Assembly: GCF_013170845.1 (NCBI RefSeq)
Contig: NZ_CP033367.1
Span: forward strand, 868,001 to 932,000
Length of the DNA stretch: 64,000 nucleotides
Source: Mesorhizobium loti R88b
GTDB taxonomy: Bacteria; Pseudomonadota; Alphaproteobacteria; Rhizobiales; Rhizobiaceae
Direction of reading: 5' to 3'
Shown piece after piece: positions 8,879-17,335 of the stretch. The translations under genes and the position numbers were made by a program. The notes beneath the pieces are model-generated. The model saw nothing but the letters and a program-made list of their open reading frames with translations, ran no database searches and had not been told where the DNA came from. Within the stretch, counting starts at the first letter, position 1. Each line of letters begins with the position of its first letter.

Positions 8879-9877
8879 ATGCCGCAAGACATCAGACATG
8901 AACCCGTCATCGCCGTGCTCTTGCCTTGCTACAATGAGGAGCTGACCATCGCCGAGGTGGTGCGGCGGTTCCGCGAAACACTGCCGGCGGCGACCATCTA
9001 TGTCTACGACAACAATTCCAAGGACCTGACGGCGCTGCGCGCCCGCGCGGCCGGCGCCATCGTGGTTCGGGAGCCGCGCCAGGGCAAGGGCAATGTGGTG
9101 CGGCGCATGTTCGCCGACATCGACGCCGACATCTATCTGATGGCCGATGGCGACGGCACCTATGCGCCCGAGGACGCGCCGCAGCTGATCAACACGCTTG
9201 TGACCGAACGCTCCGACATGGTGGTGGGCACCAGACGCGGCGTTACCGATGACGCCGGCCGGGCTGGCCATGCTTTCGGCAACCGCATCTTCAACAGCCT
9301 CTACAAATGGCTGTTCGGCAGCGATTTCACCGACATCTTCTCCGGCTACCGTGTCTTCACCAGGCGCTTCGTCAAGAGCTTTCCCGCCGTCTCCGGCGGC
9401 TTCGAGATCGAGACCGAAATGTCGGTGCACGCCTCGCAGCTCAAATTGCCTGTCAGCGAAATCGCGCTCGACTATGGCCGCCGGCCGGAAGGCTCGTCGT
9501 CGAAACTGTCGACCTTCCGCGACGGCGCGAAAATCCTCTGGATGTTCGCCATGCTGATGAAGGAGACGCAGCCGCTGCGTTTCTTCGGCGCCTTTTCGCT
9601 GTTCTTCCTGACCTCCAGCCTGTTGCTGATGGCGCCGGTGCTGATCGAGTTCGCCGAAACCGGCCTCGTGCCGCGCATGCCGACCTGGGTGCTGTCGGTC
9701 GGCCTGCTGCTCTTGTCGATGCTGGCGGCGGTGACCGGGCTGATCCTCGATTCCGTCTCACGCGGCCGCGCCGAACAGAAGCGTATTTTTTATCTCTCCA
9801 TGCCCTCCGGGCGTGTCGAGCGCCGCGCCAGCGAAGTCGTGAAACCGCAGCCGGGCAAGGCCCCGCGCGCGGCCTGA
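8879..9877 (+). CDS. Glycosyltransferase family 2, polyprenyl-phosphate sugar transferase-like
   Basis: A 332-aa protein with a GT2 catalytic domain: VIAVLLPCYNEELTIAEVVRRFRETLP at the start, YVYDNNSKD, the metal-binding DGDGTY (residues about 87-92), and a VVGTRRG segment. The C-terminal third has two hydrophobic helices (FFGAFSLFFLTSSLLLMAPVL; VLSVGLLLLSMLAAVTGLIL), the arrangement of dolichol/undecaprenyl-phosphate glycosyltransferases such as DPM1 or GtrB. GGAG lies 7 bases before the ATG. A GtrA-family gene follows after 2 bases, so the two probably work as transferase and flippase. Confidence 0.85.
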   Translation: MPQDIRHEPVIAVLLPCYNEELTIAEVVRRFRETLPAATIYVYDNNSKDLTALRARAAGAIVVREPRQGKGNVVRRMFADIDADIYLMADGDGTYAPEDAPQLINTLVTERSDMVVGTRRGVTDDAGRAGHAFGNRIFNSLYKWLFGSDFTDIFSGYRVFTRRFVKSFPAVSGGFEIETEMSVHASQLKLPVSEIALDYGRRPEGSSSKLSTFRDGAKILWMFAMLMKETQPLRFFGAFSLFFLTSSLLLMAPVLIEFAETGLVPRMPTWVLSVGLLLLSMLAAVTGLILDSVSRGRAEQKRIFYLSMPSGRVERRASEVVKPQPGKAPRAA

Positions 9878-9879
9878 CC

Positions 9880-10254
9880 ATGCAACGGCTCGTCCGCTTT
9901 GTCTTCGCCGGCGGCATAGGCTTTGTCACCGATGCGGCAGCACTCTGGCTGCTGCTGGCCGTCACGCCGCTCGGGCCCTTCGTCGCCCGCGTGCTGTCGA
10001 TCGGCTTCGCGCTCTGCGTCACCTGGCAGATCAACCGTCATCTGACCTTCTCGCCGTCGCGGCGCGGCGTCGCACAGGAAGGCGCCCGCTATGGCGGCGT
10101 CGGCATCGCCACCAGCGTCGTCAACTATCTCGTCTATTCTACCATTCTGCTCGCGCTGCCGGCGACCCCACCGCTCGCCGCCCTCGCCGTCGCTTCGCTG
10201 GCCGCCATGGCGCTGTCTTTCCTCGGTTACTCCAGGCTGGTCTTCGACCGTTAA
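9880..10254 (+). CDS. GtrA-family membrane protein
   Basis: A 124-aa protein with four hydrophobic segments and the GtrA hallmarks [20 protein letters not shown] at the N terminus, [12 protein letters not shown] in the centre, and a closing FLGYSRLVF. GtrA proteins are thought to flip undecaprenyl-linked sugars across the inner membrane. The ATG is 2 bases after the GT2 stop, so the genes are coupled. The TAA stop touches a palindromic repeat. Confidence 0.9.
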   Translation: MQRLVRFVFAGGIGFVTDAAALWLLLAVTPLGPFVARVLSIGFALCVTWQINRHLTFSPSRRGVAQEGARYGGVGIATSVVNYLVYSTILLALPATPPLAALAVASLAAMALSFLGYSRLVFDR

Positions 10255-10303
10255 TGCATGTCGCCCAAAAGTGGCTTCCCGGTTTTGGGGCAACGACATG
10301 CAT
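10254..10303. repeat. Palindromic intergenic element (GCATGTCG type)
   Basis: Perfect outer arms ATGCATGTCG and CGACATGCAT flank an inner inverted pair GCCCAAAAGTGG and CGGTTTTGGGGC. The copy begins directly at the gtrA stop codon and may act as a transcript-end structure. Elements of this appearance are abundant between genes in Mesorhizobium genomes. Confidence 0.8.
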
Positions 10304-10384
10304 AAAAGGAAAGGCTGCTGGCCCGATTGGCAGAAGGCGCGGCGACCCTTATATCGCTCTCGTCGACTGCGCTGGGGACCCGCC

Positions 10385-11338
10385 ATGAAGCTGAAAATCG
10401 CCGTCCAGATGGACCATATCTCCACCGTGTCGATCGCCGGCGACACTTCGTTCGCGCTGTCGCTGGAAGCGCAGCGGCGTGGCCATCAATTGTTCCACTA
10501 CACGCCCGACCGGCTGTCGCTGCGCGACGGCAAGGTGTTTGCCCGTATCGAGGAGATGCAGGTGCGCGACGAGAAGGGCAACCATTACACGCTGGGCGAC
10601 AAGGTGCGCGCCGACCTGTCCGAGATGGACGTGATCCTGCTGCGCCAGGATCCGCCCTTCGACATGAATTACATCACCACCACTCACATTCTCGAGCGCA
10701 TTCATCCGAAGACGCTGGTCGTCAACGACCCGGCCTGGGTGCGCAACAGCCCGGAAAAGATCTTTGTCACCGAATTTTCCGACCTGATGCCGGACACGCT
10801 GATCACCAAGGATCCGATTGAAGTCGCCGCCTTCCGCAAGGAGTTCGGCGACATCATCGTCAAGCCGCTCTACGGCAATGGCGGCGCCGGCGTCTTCCAT
10901 CTGCTCGAGGGCGATCGCAACCTCGCCTCGCTGCTCGAAATGTTCGGCCAACTGTCCCGCGAGCCCTATATCGTGCAGCGTTATCTGAAGGACGTGCGCA
11001 AGGGCGACAAGCGCATCATCCTGATCGACGGCGAGCCGGTCGGCGCCATCAACCGGGTGCCGGCCGAGCATGATTCCCGCTCCAACATGCATGTCGGCGG
11101 CCGCGCCGAGAAAACCGAACTGACGGAGCGCGAGCGCGAAATCTGCGCCCGCATCGGACCGGCGCTGAAAGAACGCGGCTTCATCCTGGTCGGCATCGAC
11201 GTCATCGGCGACTACATGACCGAGATCAACGTGACCTCGCCGACAGGCGTGCGCGAAGTGCAGCGCTTCGGCGGCGCCGACATCGCCAGCCTGTTCTGGG
11301 ATTGCGTGGAGGAAAAGCGGCGGAAGTCGGCCGCGTAA
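10385..11338 (+). CDS. gshB: Glutathione synthetase
   Basis: A 317-aa ATP-grasp enzyme that joins gamma-glutamylcysteine and glycine. It has the GshB N-terminal domain start [10 protein letters not shown], the [23 protein letters not shown] segment, [12 protein letters not shown] (ATP-binding glycine loop), EPYIVQRYL, and the C-terminal [19 protein letters not shown] that holds the metal-binding Glu and Asn. Length fits GshB (about 315 aa). The open frame extends upstream through the palindromic element, but the ATG at 10385 begins the conserved sequence. A hairpin terminator follows. Confidence 0.95.
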   Translation: MKLKIAVQMDHISTVSIAGDTSFALSLEAQRRGHQLFHYTPDRLSLRDGKVFARIEEMQVRDEKGNHYTLGDKVRADLSEMDVILLRQDPPFDMNYITTTHILERIHPKTLVVNDPAWVRNSPEKIFVTEFSDLMPDTLITKDPIEVAAFRKEFGDIIVKPLYGNGGAGVFHLLEGDRNLASLLEMFGQLSREPYIVQRYLKDVRKGDKRIILIDGEPVGAINRVPAEHDSRSNMHVGGRAEKTELTEREREICARIGPALKERGFILVGIDVIGDYMTEINVTSPTGVREVQRFGGADIASLFWDCVEEKRRKSAA

Positions 11339-11373
11339 TGTGCTTTGTTACGGAGGACTTTGGTGGGTCCAAA

Positions 11374-11398
11374 GAAGCATCGAAAGATGCTCTTTATT
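11374..11398 (+). terminator. Rho-independent terminator after gshB
   Basis: A hairpin with stem AGCATC/GATGCT closed by a GAAA tetraloop, followed by the T-rich stretch CTTTATT, 35 bases after the gshB stop. Confidence 0.6.
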
Positions 11399-11430
11399 GA
11401 ATAAGGCTGCCGAGCAAGCGGCTCATCACA

Positions 11431-12504
11431 TCAAACTCTGTCCCGGAAGCGCCGAGGCCTCAGTTTCCGAGGAAGGAGACCGATAAGTCTGGTCTGCAAT
11501 TTTCGCTGTGGTGTTGCCCAGTCTTTCAGCAGAAAACCCGCATCGGAGTTCTTTTCCAGCAATTCAAAAGCCGCAGACGGTCCGATCAGGTCGACCAAGG
11601 TCCTGCGCATTGAGTGGCGCGAGATCAAATGCTCCAGTCCCGGCGCCACTTCGCACCAACGATTGGCCAGTGCCCGCCGTACCACTATTTCGATATCAGG
11701 CGACCTCCTGCCGACGGCAACTCCGGCACCCAGGACGCGCCCATCCGCCCAGCCATTGCCGCCGTGAAGCCGATAACTGCCAAGAGCCCGCCCAATCCTC
11801 ACGGTTCCGCCGATCATATGGGCGGCACGAGCCACATAATCGTCGGCACACATCCTTATTTCGTCCGGATCAGATGGACGCATGATTTCAAGCGGAGCTC
11901 GACGAAACATCATCCCCGATGTGGTTGACCAAAACCAACCCACTGTACCCCGATCAACAAATAGCAAAGTTGGGTCAGCTTCGGTATTGACATGCAGGTA
12001 GCCGTTCATTTCCGGCATCGATCGCGGGTCATTCGCGTGGAATACGGGGTGACCGCCCGCAAGCAGGTTGCCGGCCGCATCTATCAACACCTGATCGGAG
12101 CTCGACATCGCCGCGATACGGGTGTGGCTGAGATGCGCTCTCGCATGGCATTCTAGGAAGTCAGGATGCCAAGCATCGTCACCGTCAAGAAAGGAGATCA
12201 GAGGTCCGGCTGTCGCGTCAAGCCCGGTCATCATTGTTGCCAACTGCCCGCCATTTTGCAGCCGGGGCAGAAAGCGGAAACGACTGTCGCCAAGCTGGGA
12301 CAGACACTCTTCGATCCTTCGGCGGGAACCGTCGGTCGAAAAATCATCGACCACCACGCACTCGAACGCAGTGTACGTCTGCGCCGCTACGGATCGGATC
12401 GCGGTGTCGATGAATGCCTCTTGATTGAAACAGCCTACGCAAACGGATACGGTTGGTAGTGCGATGTGAGAGCCAGCCCCGCTTGGGACGATGTTTTCTT
12501 TCAA
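11431..12504 (-). CDS. Glycosyltransferase family 2
   Basis: A 357-aa protein with a GT2 domain: VSVCVGCFNQEAFIDTAIRSVAAQTY, FECVVVDDFSTDGS, and the metal-binding SFLDGDDAWHPDF motif near residues 105-117. It has no membrane segments, so it probably acts in the cytoplasm on a nucleotide-sugar donor to modify a surface polysaccharide. It stands alone between gshB (convergent) and comM (divergent). Acceptor and donor are not predictable from sequence. Confidence 0.85.
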   Translation of the reverse strand: MKENIVPSGAGSHIALPTVSVCVGCFNQEAFIDTAIRSVAAQTYTAFECVVVDDFSTDGSRRRIEECLSQLGDSRFRFLPRLQNGGQLATMMTGLDATAGPLISFLDGDDAWHPDFLECHARAHLSHTRIAAMSSSDQVLIDAAGNLLAGGHPVFHANDPRSMPEMNGYLHVNTEADPTLLFVDRGTVGWFWSTTSGMMFRRAPLEIMRPSDPDEIRMCADDYVARAAHMIGGTVRIGRALGSYRLHGGNGWADGRVLGAGVAVGRRSPDIEIVVRRALANRWCEVAPGLEHLISRHSMRRTLVDLIGPSAAFELLEKNSDAGFLLKDWATPQRKLQTRLIGLLPRKLRPRRFRDRV

Positions 12505-12819
12505 GAGGCGCTTCTCCTTACACCAGATTTGATCGCCGCCGTATCACGTCTTTATCAACGACTTTTGACGGCACCGGCAAGCCTGTCCGATTGGCACCGG
12601 CTCAGGTGAACACGGCCGTGCGTAAGCGGAAGCTGCCGTTTTCATTTCGTATTAACCATGTTCCGTTTTTGCAACCGGGCACAACGCCGCTGCAACTTCC
12701 GCGCCCATATGTTCCTGTATTGTTCTTGATCTGATCAAGGAACTGTGATTGTCTTCCCAAGAGGCCGTTCGTGGCCTGGTCGCAAGGGCTGGGGGCAAGC
12801 CCGTATCCGGGGTGGGAAA
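12505..12819. other. Intergenic region between the GT2 gene and comM
   Basis: About 315 bases without a convincing gene. It must hold the divergent promoters for the GT2 gene and comM. The comM frame is open back to 12745, but the family sequence begins at the ATG at 12820. No repeat or RNA was recognised. Confidence 0.5.
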
Positions 12820-13464
12820 ATGGTGGCGCGGGTTCGCACGGTCGCTTTCCAGGGCATAGAGGCCGTGCCGGTCGACGTGCAGGTGATGATCGCGCCCGGC
12901 AAGGTCAACATGCATATTGTTGGCCTGGCCGACAAGGCGGTGGCCGAAAGCCGCGAGCGGGTGCAGGCGGCCCTGCATGCGTCGGGCCTGTCGATGCCGT
13001 CGAAGAAGGTGACGGTCAATCTGGCGCCCGCCGACTTGCCCAAGGAAGGCAGCCATTACGATTTGCCGATCGCGCTCGGCCTGATGGCGGCGCTTGGCGC
13101 CATTCCAGGCGACATGCTGGCCGGCTATGTCGTGCTTGGCGAATTGTCGCTCGACGGGACGATTGCCGCGGTCGCCGGCGCCTTGCCGGCGGCGATCGGC
13201 GCCAATGCCGAAGGCAAGGGCCTGATCTGCCCGTTCGCCTGCGGGCCGGAAGCAGCCTGGGCCGGCAAGGACTTCGACATTCTGGCACCGCGCAGCCTGA
13301 TTGCCATTGCCAACCATTTCCGTGGCACGCAGGTGTTGTCGCGCCCCGAAGCCGGCATCCACGCCGCGGCGCGCGACCTGCCCGACCTCGCCGACATCAA
13401 GGGCCAGGAGACGGCCAAGCGGGCGCTGGAAGTGGCGGCGGCCGGCGGCCACAATCTGCTCATG
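12820..13464 (+). pseudogene. comM: comM/yifB, 5' fragment cut by island
   Basis: This fragment encodes the first about 215 residues of the Mg-chelatase-like AAA+ helicase ComM (YifB): ARVRTVAFQGIEAVPVDVQV, LADKAVAESRERVQAAL, KKVTVNLAPADLPKEGSHYDLPIALGLMAALG and LADIKGQETAKRALEVAAAGGHNLLM. It stops matching exactly at the residue before the Walker A motif. After that, 17 foreign residues run to a stop at 13513-13515. The other half lies at 21165. ComM promotes branch migration during natural transformation, so the split should remove that activity unless the island excises. Confidence 0.92.
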
Positions 13465-13481
13465 CTGTGGACAAAAGACCC
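13451..13481. other. Putative attL of the comM island
   Basis: The comM coding sequence ends in CACAATCTGCTCATG. From about 13465 the sequence departs from comM and includes TGGACAAAAGACCC (13468-13481), which is the inverse of GGGTCCTATGTCCA at the other island end (12 of 14 positions). The shared TGCT at 13457-13460 is the proposed crossover core. Confidence 0.7.
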
Positions 13482-13500
13482 CCGCCTCATAAAGGCGTTC

Positions 13501-13692
13501 TCACACCGTGCTTAGGCCCTGCCGGACGTCCTCAACGTACCACTGGAGGGCCTGCCACGGATCATCGTCGAGCAACCTTACCGCCTCGGCATAGGCCTCG
13601 CCCTCGCCGCAGTGTTCCTTGACGCGCTCAACGTGGCCCCTCATCCACTCGGCTACGTCAGCCTCAAGGGTGCCATAGTCGATGGTCTTCAT
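13501..13692 (-). CDS. Small hypothetical island protein (63 aa)
   Basis: Acidic 63-residue protein (MKTIDYGTLEADVAEWMRGH at the start), predicted mostly helical and rich in Glu, Asp, Val and Trp. AGGAG lies about 6 bases before the ATG. No family is recognised. It is the last gene of the island's leftward unit and ends 20 bases inside the left arm of the putative att site. In a circular form of the island, transcription from this unit could continue into the integrase gene. Confidence 0.65.
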   Translation of the reverse strand: MKTIDYGTLEADVAEWMRGHVERVKEHCGEGEAYAEAVRLLDDDPWQALQWYVEDVRQGLSTV

Positions 13693-13871
13693 TGGTCGCT
13701 CCTGTTGCCGCCATCGGATAGCTCGCAGCCGTCAACCCGGTCAAATCAAATAAAGTCAATGCGTTAGAGGAACTATTCCCTTAGCGGAGACGTCTCGCCG
13801 GTGGAGCAATTTCGGCCGCAAAGGCCCCCGACACACCTCTTGGGGCGATGCATCGGGGGATGGGATAGGCG

Positions 13872-14297
13872 TCAGTCAGTGAAGGCTGTGCCGGTCTTCC
13901 GGGCAGCTGCTATCACTTGGGCGTGGCCGTGGAAGACGTGCCATTCACCCTTGGCCGCAGCCCTGCGAAGCGCTGGGTAGTCGGCCTCGTCGACATGCTC
14001 GAAGTAGGTCTGAAGGCTCAGCCCATGCTGCCGCAAAACGTTGCGGTCGAGGTGCTGGCTGAACGCAGTCTCGACCACAGCCGCCTCCACCGTGTCGATG
14101 CCGTAGGCTTCACCAGTAAGGATTTCTCCGGTCTCCACATAGGCATCCACGATGAACTGCTGTTGGGGTTCGCTGTGGGTATCCCGGAAGCGGTCAAGGC
14201 TTTGGTCGGCCATGCGCGCAAACTCGGCATGCTGCTTCTCTTCCTTCTGGTCGGCTGTCAGTTCGTCGTCGTCGGTCTGGTCGTCCACGGTGGGCAA
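13872..14297 (-). CDS. Hypothetical island protein with acidic N terminus (up to 141 aa)
   Basis: Not recognised. The N terminus is Asp/Glu/Gln-rich (DDQTDDDELTADQKEEKQHA), followed by a helical domain ending in HGHAQVIAAARKTG. The only start in frame is a TTG at 14295-14297, with no clear ribosome-binding site. The frame is open further upstream and overlaps the end of the preceding gene in the -1 frame. It may therefore be translated by frameshifting from that gene. It lies in the parB-led unit. Confidence 0.55.
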   Translation of the reverse strand: MPTVDDQTDDDELTADQKEEKQHAEFARMADQSLDRFRDTHSEPQQQFIVDAYVETGEILTGEAYGIDTVEAAVVETAFSQHLDRNVLRQHGLSLQTYFEHVDEADYPALRRAAAKGEWHVFHGHAQVIAAARKTGTAFTD

Positions 14298-14338
14298 CTC
14301 AGGAGCCGAAGCCCCGTCGTCACTCTCGGCCCCCGTGG

Positions 14339-14803
14339 TTACCTGAAAGAATAGCCGTAGGGGACCAGAGCCGCGTTCACAGCCGCGACGTAATCGCCTT
14401 GGCTGATCTCCCCACGTGCCGCCATGTCCTTGGCCTGCTGGGGTCCCAACTGGATGCCACCAACGGTCACCGCAAGCTGATCGACAAGAACCTGCGGTGC
14501 CGAGCCATTCATGGGCTTCGCTGCTGCTATCTGAGCCCTCTGGCCTTCGTTCAGCGCCTGTCCAGTGTTAATGCCCATACGCTTAGCCTGAAGCTGTTGA
14601 TTTGCCCGAAGGCCTGCCTCCGTCTGGGCTGCGATCTGCTCTTGAAAGTCGGCTTCCTTGCGGTCCTTCTCTGCCTGCTCATGGTCGCGCCGCATCTGGT
14701 CCACGCGGTCTTCAAGGCCCTGTCGGTCCCGTGCTTCCCGCCCGCGAATGTCGATCTGGTTGCTGTTGATCTGGAGCCCGGAGGCCTTGCTGAAATCGTT
14801 CAT
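14339..14803 (-). CDS. Hypothetical island protein, coiled-coil (154 aa)
   Basis: Not recognised. Residues about 15-60 are rich in Arg, Glu, Asp and Gln with heptad-like spacing (GLEDRVDQMRRDHEQAEKDR), suggesting a coiled coil. The rest is Gln/Ala-rich and ends in ALVPYGYSF. I chose the ATG at 14803 because AAGGA lies nine bases before it; the longer frame to 14848 lacks such a site. It is the fourth gene of the parB-led unit. Its size and style resemble small phage structural or assembly proteins, but this is only an impression. Confidence 0.6.
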   Translation of the reverse strand: MNDFSKASGLQINSNQIDIRGREARDRQGLEDRVDQMRRDHEQAEKDRKEADFQEQIAAQTEAGLRANQQLQAKRMGINTGQALNEGQRAQIAAAKPMNGSAPQVLVDQLAVTVGGIQLGPQQAKDMAARGEISQGDYVAAVNAALVPYGYSFR

Positions 14804-14887
14804 GGTGTTCGTTCCTTCTGGTCGTGATGGATCGCCCCGGCGCGTCATTGCTTCGGGTGCGGTATGTCGGTCTTGGTGGTGGCTTAG

Positions 14888-15271
14888 TCAGCGCCGTGGT
14901 GTGAACCCAAAGGTCATTGTTTGTGGGGCTTCAGGACGCGCGCTAAGGCCGCTTGGGGTAGTTGCTCCGGTAAGACCATCGCTGACTCCGGCGACCCTTC
15001 CACGCGGCGCTGTGGGTCTCATAGACATCTCGGCAATACGCCGTGCGACTGCCACAGCCTCAAGCTCGGGATAGCCGTAGACTTCAAAGCATCGTTCAGC
15101 AGCCGTGTTGAAGCTCTGGGTCCATTCGATGCCGATCCCCGGCAGTCTTCGGTCTAGCTGCGAGATCGTCTCCCAGTCATCGGCCTTGCTCCATTCGACT
15201 AAGGCAATGGCTGCCTCTCGCGTGGGATAGGTCGCAGCCCAGTCACGCCGCCTGATGTCATCGAACGTCAT
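14888..15271 (-). CDS. Hypothetical island protein (127 aa)
   Basis: Not recognised. It begins MTFDDIRRRDWAATYPTREA; the first 80 residues look folded (Trp, aromatic and charged residues) and the last 45 are Pro/Thr/Ala-rich and probably disordered. The ATG overlaps the stop of the upstream gene (ATGA), so the two are translationally coupled. This supports it as a real gene. Confidence 0.6.
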   Translation of the reverse strand: MTFDDIRRRDWAATYPTREAAIALVEWSKADDWETISQLDRRLPGIGIEWTQSFNTAAERCFEVYGYPELEAVAVARRIAEMSMRPTAPRGRVAGVSDGLTGATTPSGLSARPEAPQTMTFGFTPRR

Positions 15272-16050
15272 GCCCGGTCACCCTTGGCGGTCATCCGACC
15301 CATGCGGTAGAGATACGCAATCGGCGAGCCCTCGGGGTTCTCGATCTCGTCCACCGCGAACGGATCGAGGGTGCCTATCGTAACCAGCCGGTCGATGGTC
15401 TGGTGGTATTGCTTGACTTGTTCAGGGTTCATCGCTCGCCACTCATCCTTGCTCGGCTGTACCACGATGCCCTGCGCTATCATTCGTCTCGATTTCCTTC
15501 GCTCCTGTGCTGCTTTCAGTGATTTCGTTCGGCGCATCTTGGCGCGCTGTGAGAGGGCCTCGTCGGGGATCACCCGCTGGCCCGGTAGGTGGTCGAGCTT
15601 CAGCCGTTCCCGGCCTCCTCGCTCGGCCCTGTCGTCGTGGTCCAGCTTGTGCCGCTTGCTGCGCCTGTCCTCGTCCTGGCGAACCTTGGCCGCAGCAATC
15701 TTGCCCTCGACCATGGCGTTCCAGTCGGCCTGGGTGAAGCTCTCGGCCTCGGTCGAGGTCATAACCAGATACACCACCAGAACTGTAGTCAGTTCGCGGG
15801 GATCGGCCACTGTGTCAAGGATGACCCATAGCGACGGGAGGTAGGTCTGGTCGCCGGCTGCATTCCTTGGCCCCTGCCACGGGTCAGCCGGGCTGGCCTT
15901 CTGGTACAATGGTGTCCCATCGGGGTGCTGGTCGAGGTATTTCGCCATGAACGCCGTGATGGCCTCATGGGTGACGTATCGGTCTATGTGGTCGTTCGGG
16001 TCCCATCTGGGCGACCGCAGCGTGACCAACGCTTTCTCATCTGGTGTCAT
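15268..16050 (-). CDS. Hypothetical island protein (260 aa)
   Basis: Not recognised. The N-terminal 125 residues form an apparent globular domain (HEAITAFMAKYLDQHPDGTP; LPSLWVILDTVADPRELTTV). A strongly charged Arg/Lys/Asp/Glu segment follows (about residues 130-200), likely helical and possibly nucleic-acid binding. The C terminus is again globular (PYLYRMGRM-like ending). It follows the ParB-domain gene by about 96 bases and is coupled to the 127-aa gene downstream. An ATG start is preceded by AGGAGA. Confidence 0.65.
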   Translation of the reverse strand: MTPDEKALVTLRSPRWDPNDHIDRYVTHEAITAFMAKYLDQHPDGTPLYQKASPADPWQGPRNAAGDQTYLPSLWVILDTVADPRELTTVLVVYLVMTSTEAESFTQADWNAMVEGKIAAAKVRQDEDRRSKRHKLDHDDRAERGGRERLKLDHLPGQRVIPDEALSQRAKMRRTKSLKAAQERRKSRRMIAQGIVVQPSKDEWRAMNPEQVKQYHQTIDRLVTIGTLDPFAVDEIENPEGSPIAYLYRMGRMTAKGDRA

Positions 16051-16146
16051 CGTCTCCTTTCCTGCCTTGATGTGGAAAGAGCGCCCCGGTCTGGAACGCT
16101 CTGCCTCCCTAAAGTAGGGAGCGTAGTGATTAGGGATGTGGGGGCG

Positions 16147-16935
16147 TCAGAACTCGTCGTTGTCGGCCTCAATGGCCCTTCTATCGTCCTCGCCTAGATG
16201 CTCCCGAAGGAACCCGTAGACCTCCGGCAGTTTCCGCCCGAAGTAGCTCGCCAGCGCCATGGCAGCGACCTCGGGGTTCAGTGCCAGCTTGGTCGAGAAC
16301 TTCTTGGTCAACTCATCGGCGTATCTGTCAGCGACCTGTTGCATCCATTGCTCCCGCTCGTCTTCTCCGTTGGCCTCATGATCCTTCCCGTTGGCCGCAA
16401 GGCGAGCCCGGAACCATGACACATGGTCTCCCGCCTGTTGCCCTAAGGTCCTCTTAGCCCGGCGCATGATGGTCACCTGCGCCGCCGAGATGCCGGACGC
16501 TCTAGCCACCCGCGCGATGCTATGTCGGTCGATCAGCACCAGCCGCCACGCGAAGTTCTGCCGGTCGGTATTGTCCATCGGCAACTTGGCCTTGGAGTTG
16601 ACCTCCCCGGCTACCAGAACGGCCTCTTCAGGCGTCCCCTCGAAGTATCTCACGGGCACCGGAGTGGACCACCTAGCAGCCCCGTATGCCTCGAACCGGT
16701 GATGTCCGTCGATCAGAATAGTCCTGTTCCCGACCACCATGACGGTTACCGGGTCGAGGGCTCCAACCGCCTTGATCGCCTTGATCAGGTCCGACACATG
16801 CCGCTCGCTGATCCCGCCTCTCGGCTGGAACAGTTCGGGCACGGTCTCGATGTTATCAATGCGCAATTCAGATGGGCCTTGGGCTGGCCCTGTGAACTGG
16901 CTCATTAAATCCCGGAGGTGATCTCCAGCGCTCAT
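16147..16935 (-). CDS. ParB/Srx N-terminal domain protein of the island
   Basis: A 262-aa protein. Residues about 25-105 match the ParB/sulfiredoxin-like fold: GGISERHVSDLIKAIKAVGA, ILIDGHHRFEAYGAARW (the DGHHR nucleotide-binding motif) and VPVRYFEG. A helix-turn-helix-like segment follows (HSIARVARASGISAAQVTIM), then an acidic helical C terminus. AGGAG precedes the ATG at 16935. The longer frame to 17028 is not needed. ParB-fold proteins bind CTP or ATP and cognate DNA sites. The repeats at 17137-17335 just upstream are candidate binding sites. It could serve partition, transcription control or packaging. Confidence 0.82.
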   Translation of the reverse strand: MSAGDHLRDLMSQFTGPAQGPSELRIDNIETVPELFQPRGGISERHVSDLIKAIKAVGALDPVTVMVVGNRTILIDGHHRFEAYGAARWSTPVPVRYFEGTPEEAVLVAGEVNSKAKLPMDNTDRQNFAWRLVLIDRHSIARVARASGISAAQVTIMRRAKRTLGQQAGDHVSWFRARLAANGKDHEANGEDEREQWMQQVADRYADELTKKFSTKLALNPEVAAMALASYFGRKLPEVYGFLREHLGEDDRRAIEADNDEF

Positions 16936-17330
16936 TCTCTCTCCTTGTGTTTGAAATGGTCTCCGGCGACCTGTCCACCGGGAAATGCATGGATAGCCAG
17001 ACAAGCGTCTGAACATTCGTAGGCCCACACCTCACCAAGACCGACCACCCCGGAGACACCTTCAAGCGCCCCGGAAGGAGCAACGGAGATGCCTGTCAGG
17101 GCTCAATGGGATGATCGATCTGGGTGAAATGCGCTGCGTAGTGCTAGTGGAAGGCATTGTGAGCGGCCACCAACGTTTCGCCCTCACAGCTGGTGGGTCC
17201 CGGCTGGGAGAGAATTGCAACGTGCGTTCCAAAAGTGGAGCAGCCCGCATGGGAATGGTTCGTCGGTGCTAGTGGGACACTTATTCAGCGACTTCTAATG
17301 TTCGACCGTCACAGCTAGTGGAGGCCTTAT
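16936..17330. other. Noncoding repeat region of the island
   Basis: About 395 bases without a credible gene between the ParB-domain gene and the resolvase. Its right half contains the GCTAGTGG-type repeats described separately. The left half should hold the promoter of the leftward parB unit. Confidence 0.5.
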
Positions 17331-17335
17331 TCAGA
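17137..17335. repeat. Four imperfect GCTAGTGG-type repeats
   Basis: GTAGTGCTAGTGG (17138-17150), CACAGCTGGTGG (17185-17196), GGTGCTAGTGGGAC (17265-17278) and CACAGCTAGTGG (17310-17321) share the core GC(T)AGTGG. The last two are followed by ACTTATTCAG and CCTTATTCAG. The array lies between the ParB-domain gene and the resolvase, a usual place for partition sites, resolvase sites or an iteron origin. Confidence 0.6.

Noticed and set aside
13461..13467. CATGCTG as a seven-base direct repeat core of the island
   Set aside because: It is present at both ends (also 21164-21170), but using it leaves two extra codons in the restored comM (HNLLMLMIGPP). The in-frame TGCT alignment restores the usual sequence. 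It cannot be fully excluded.
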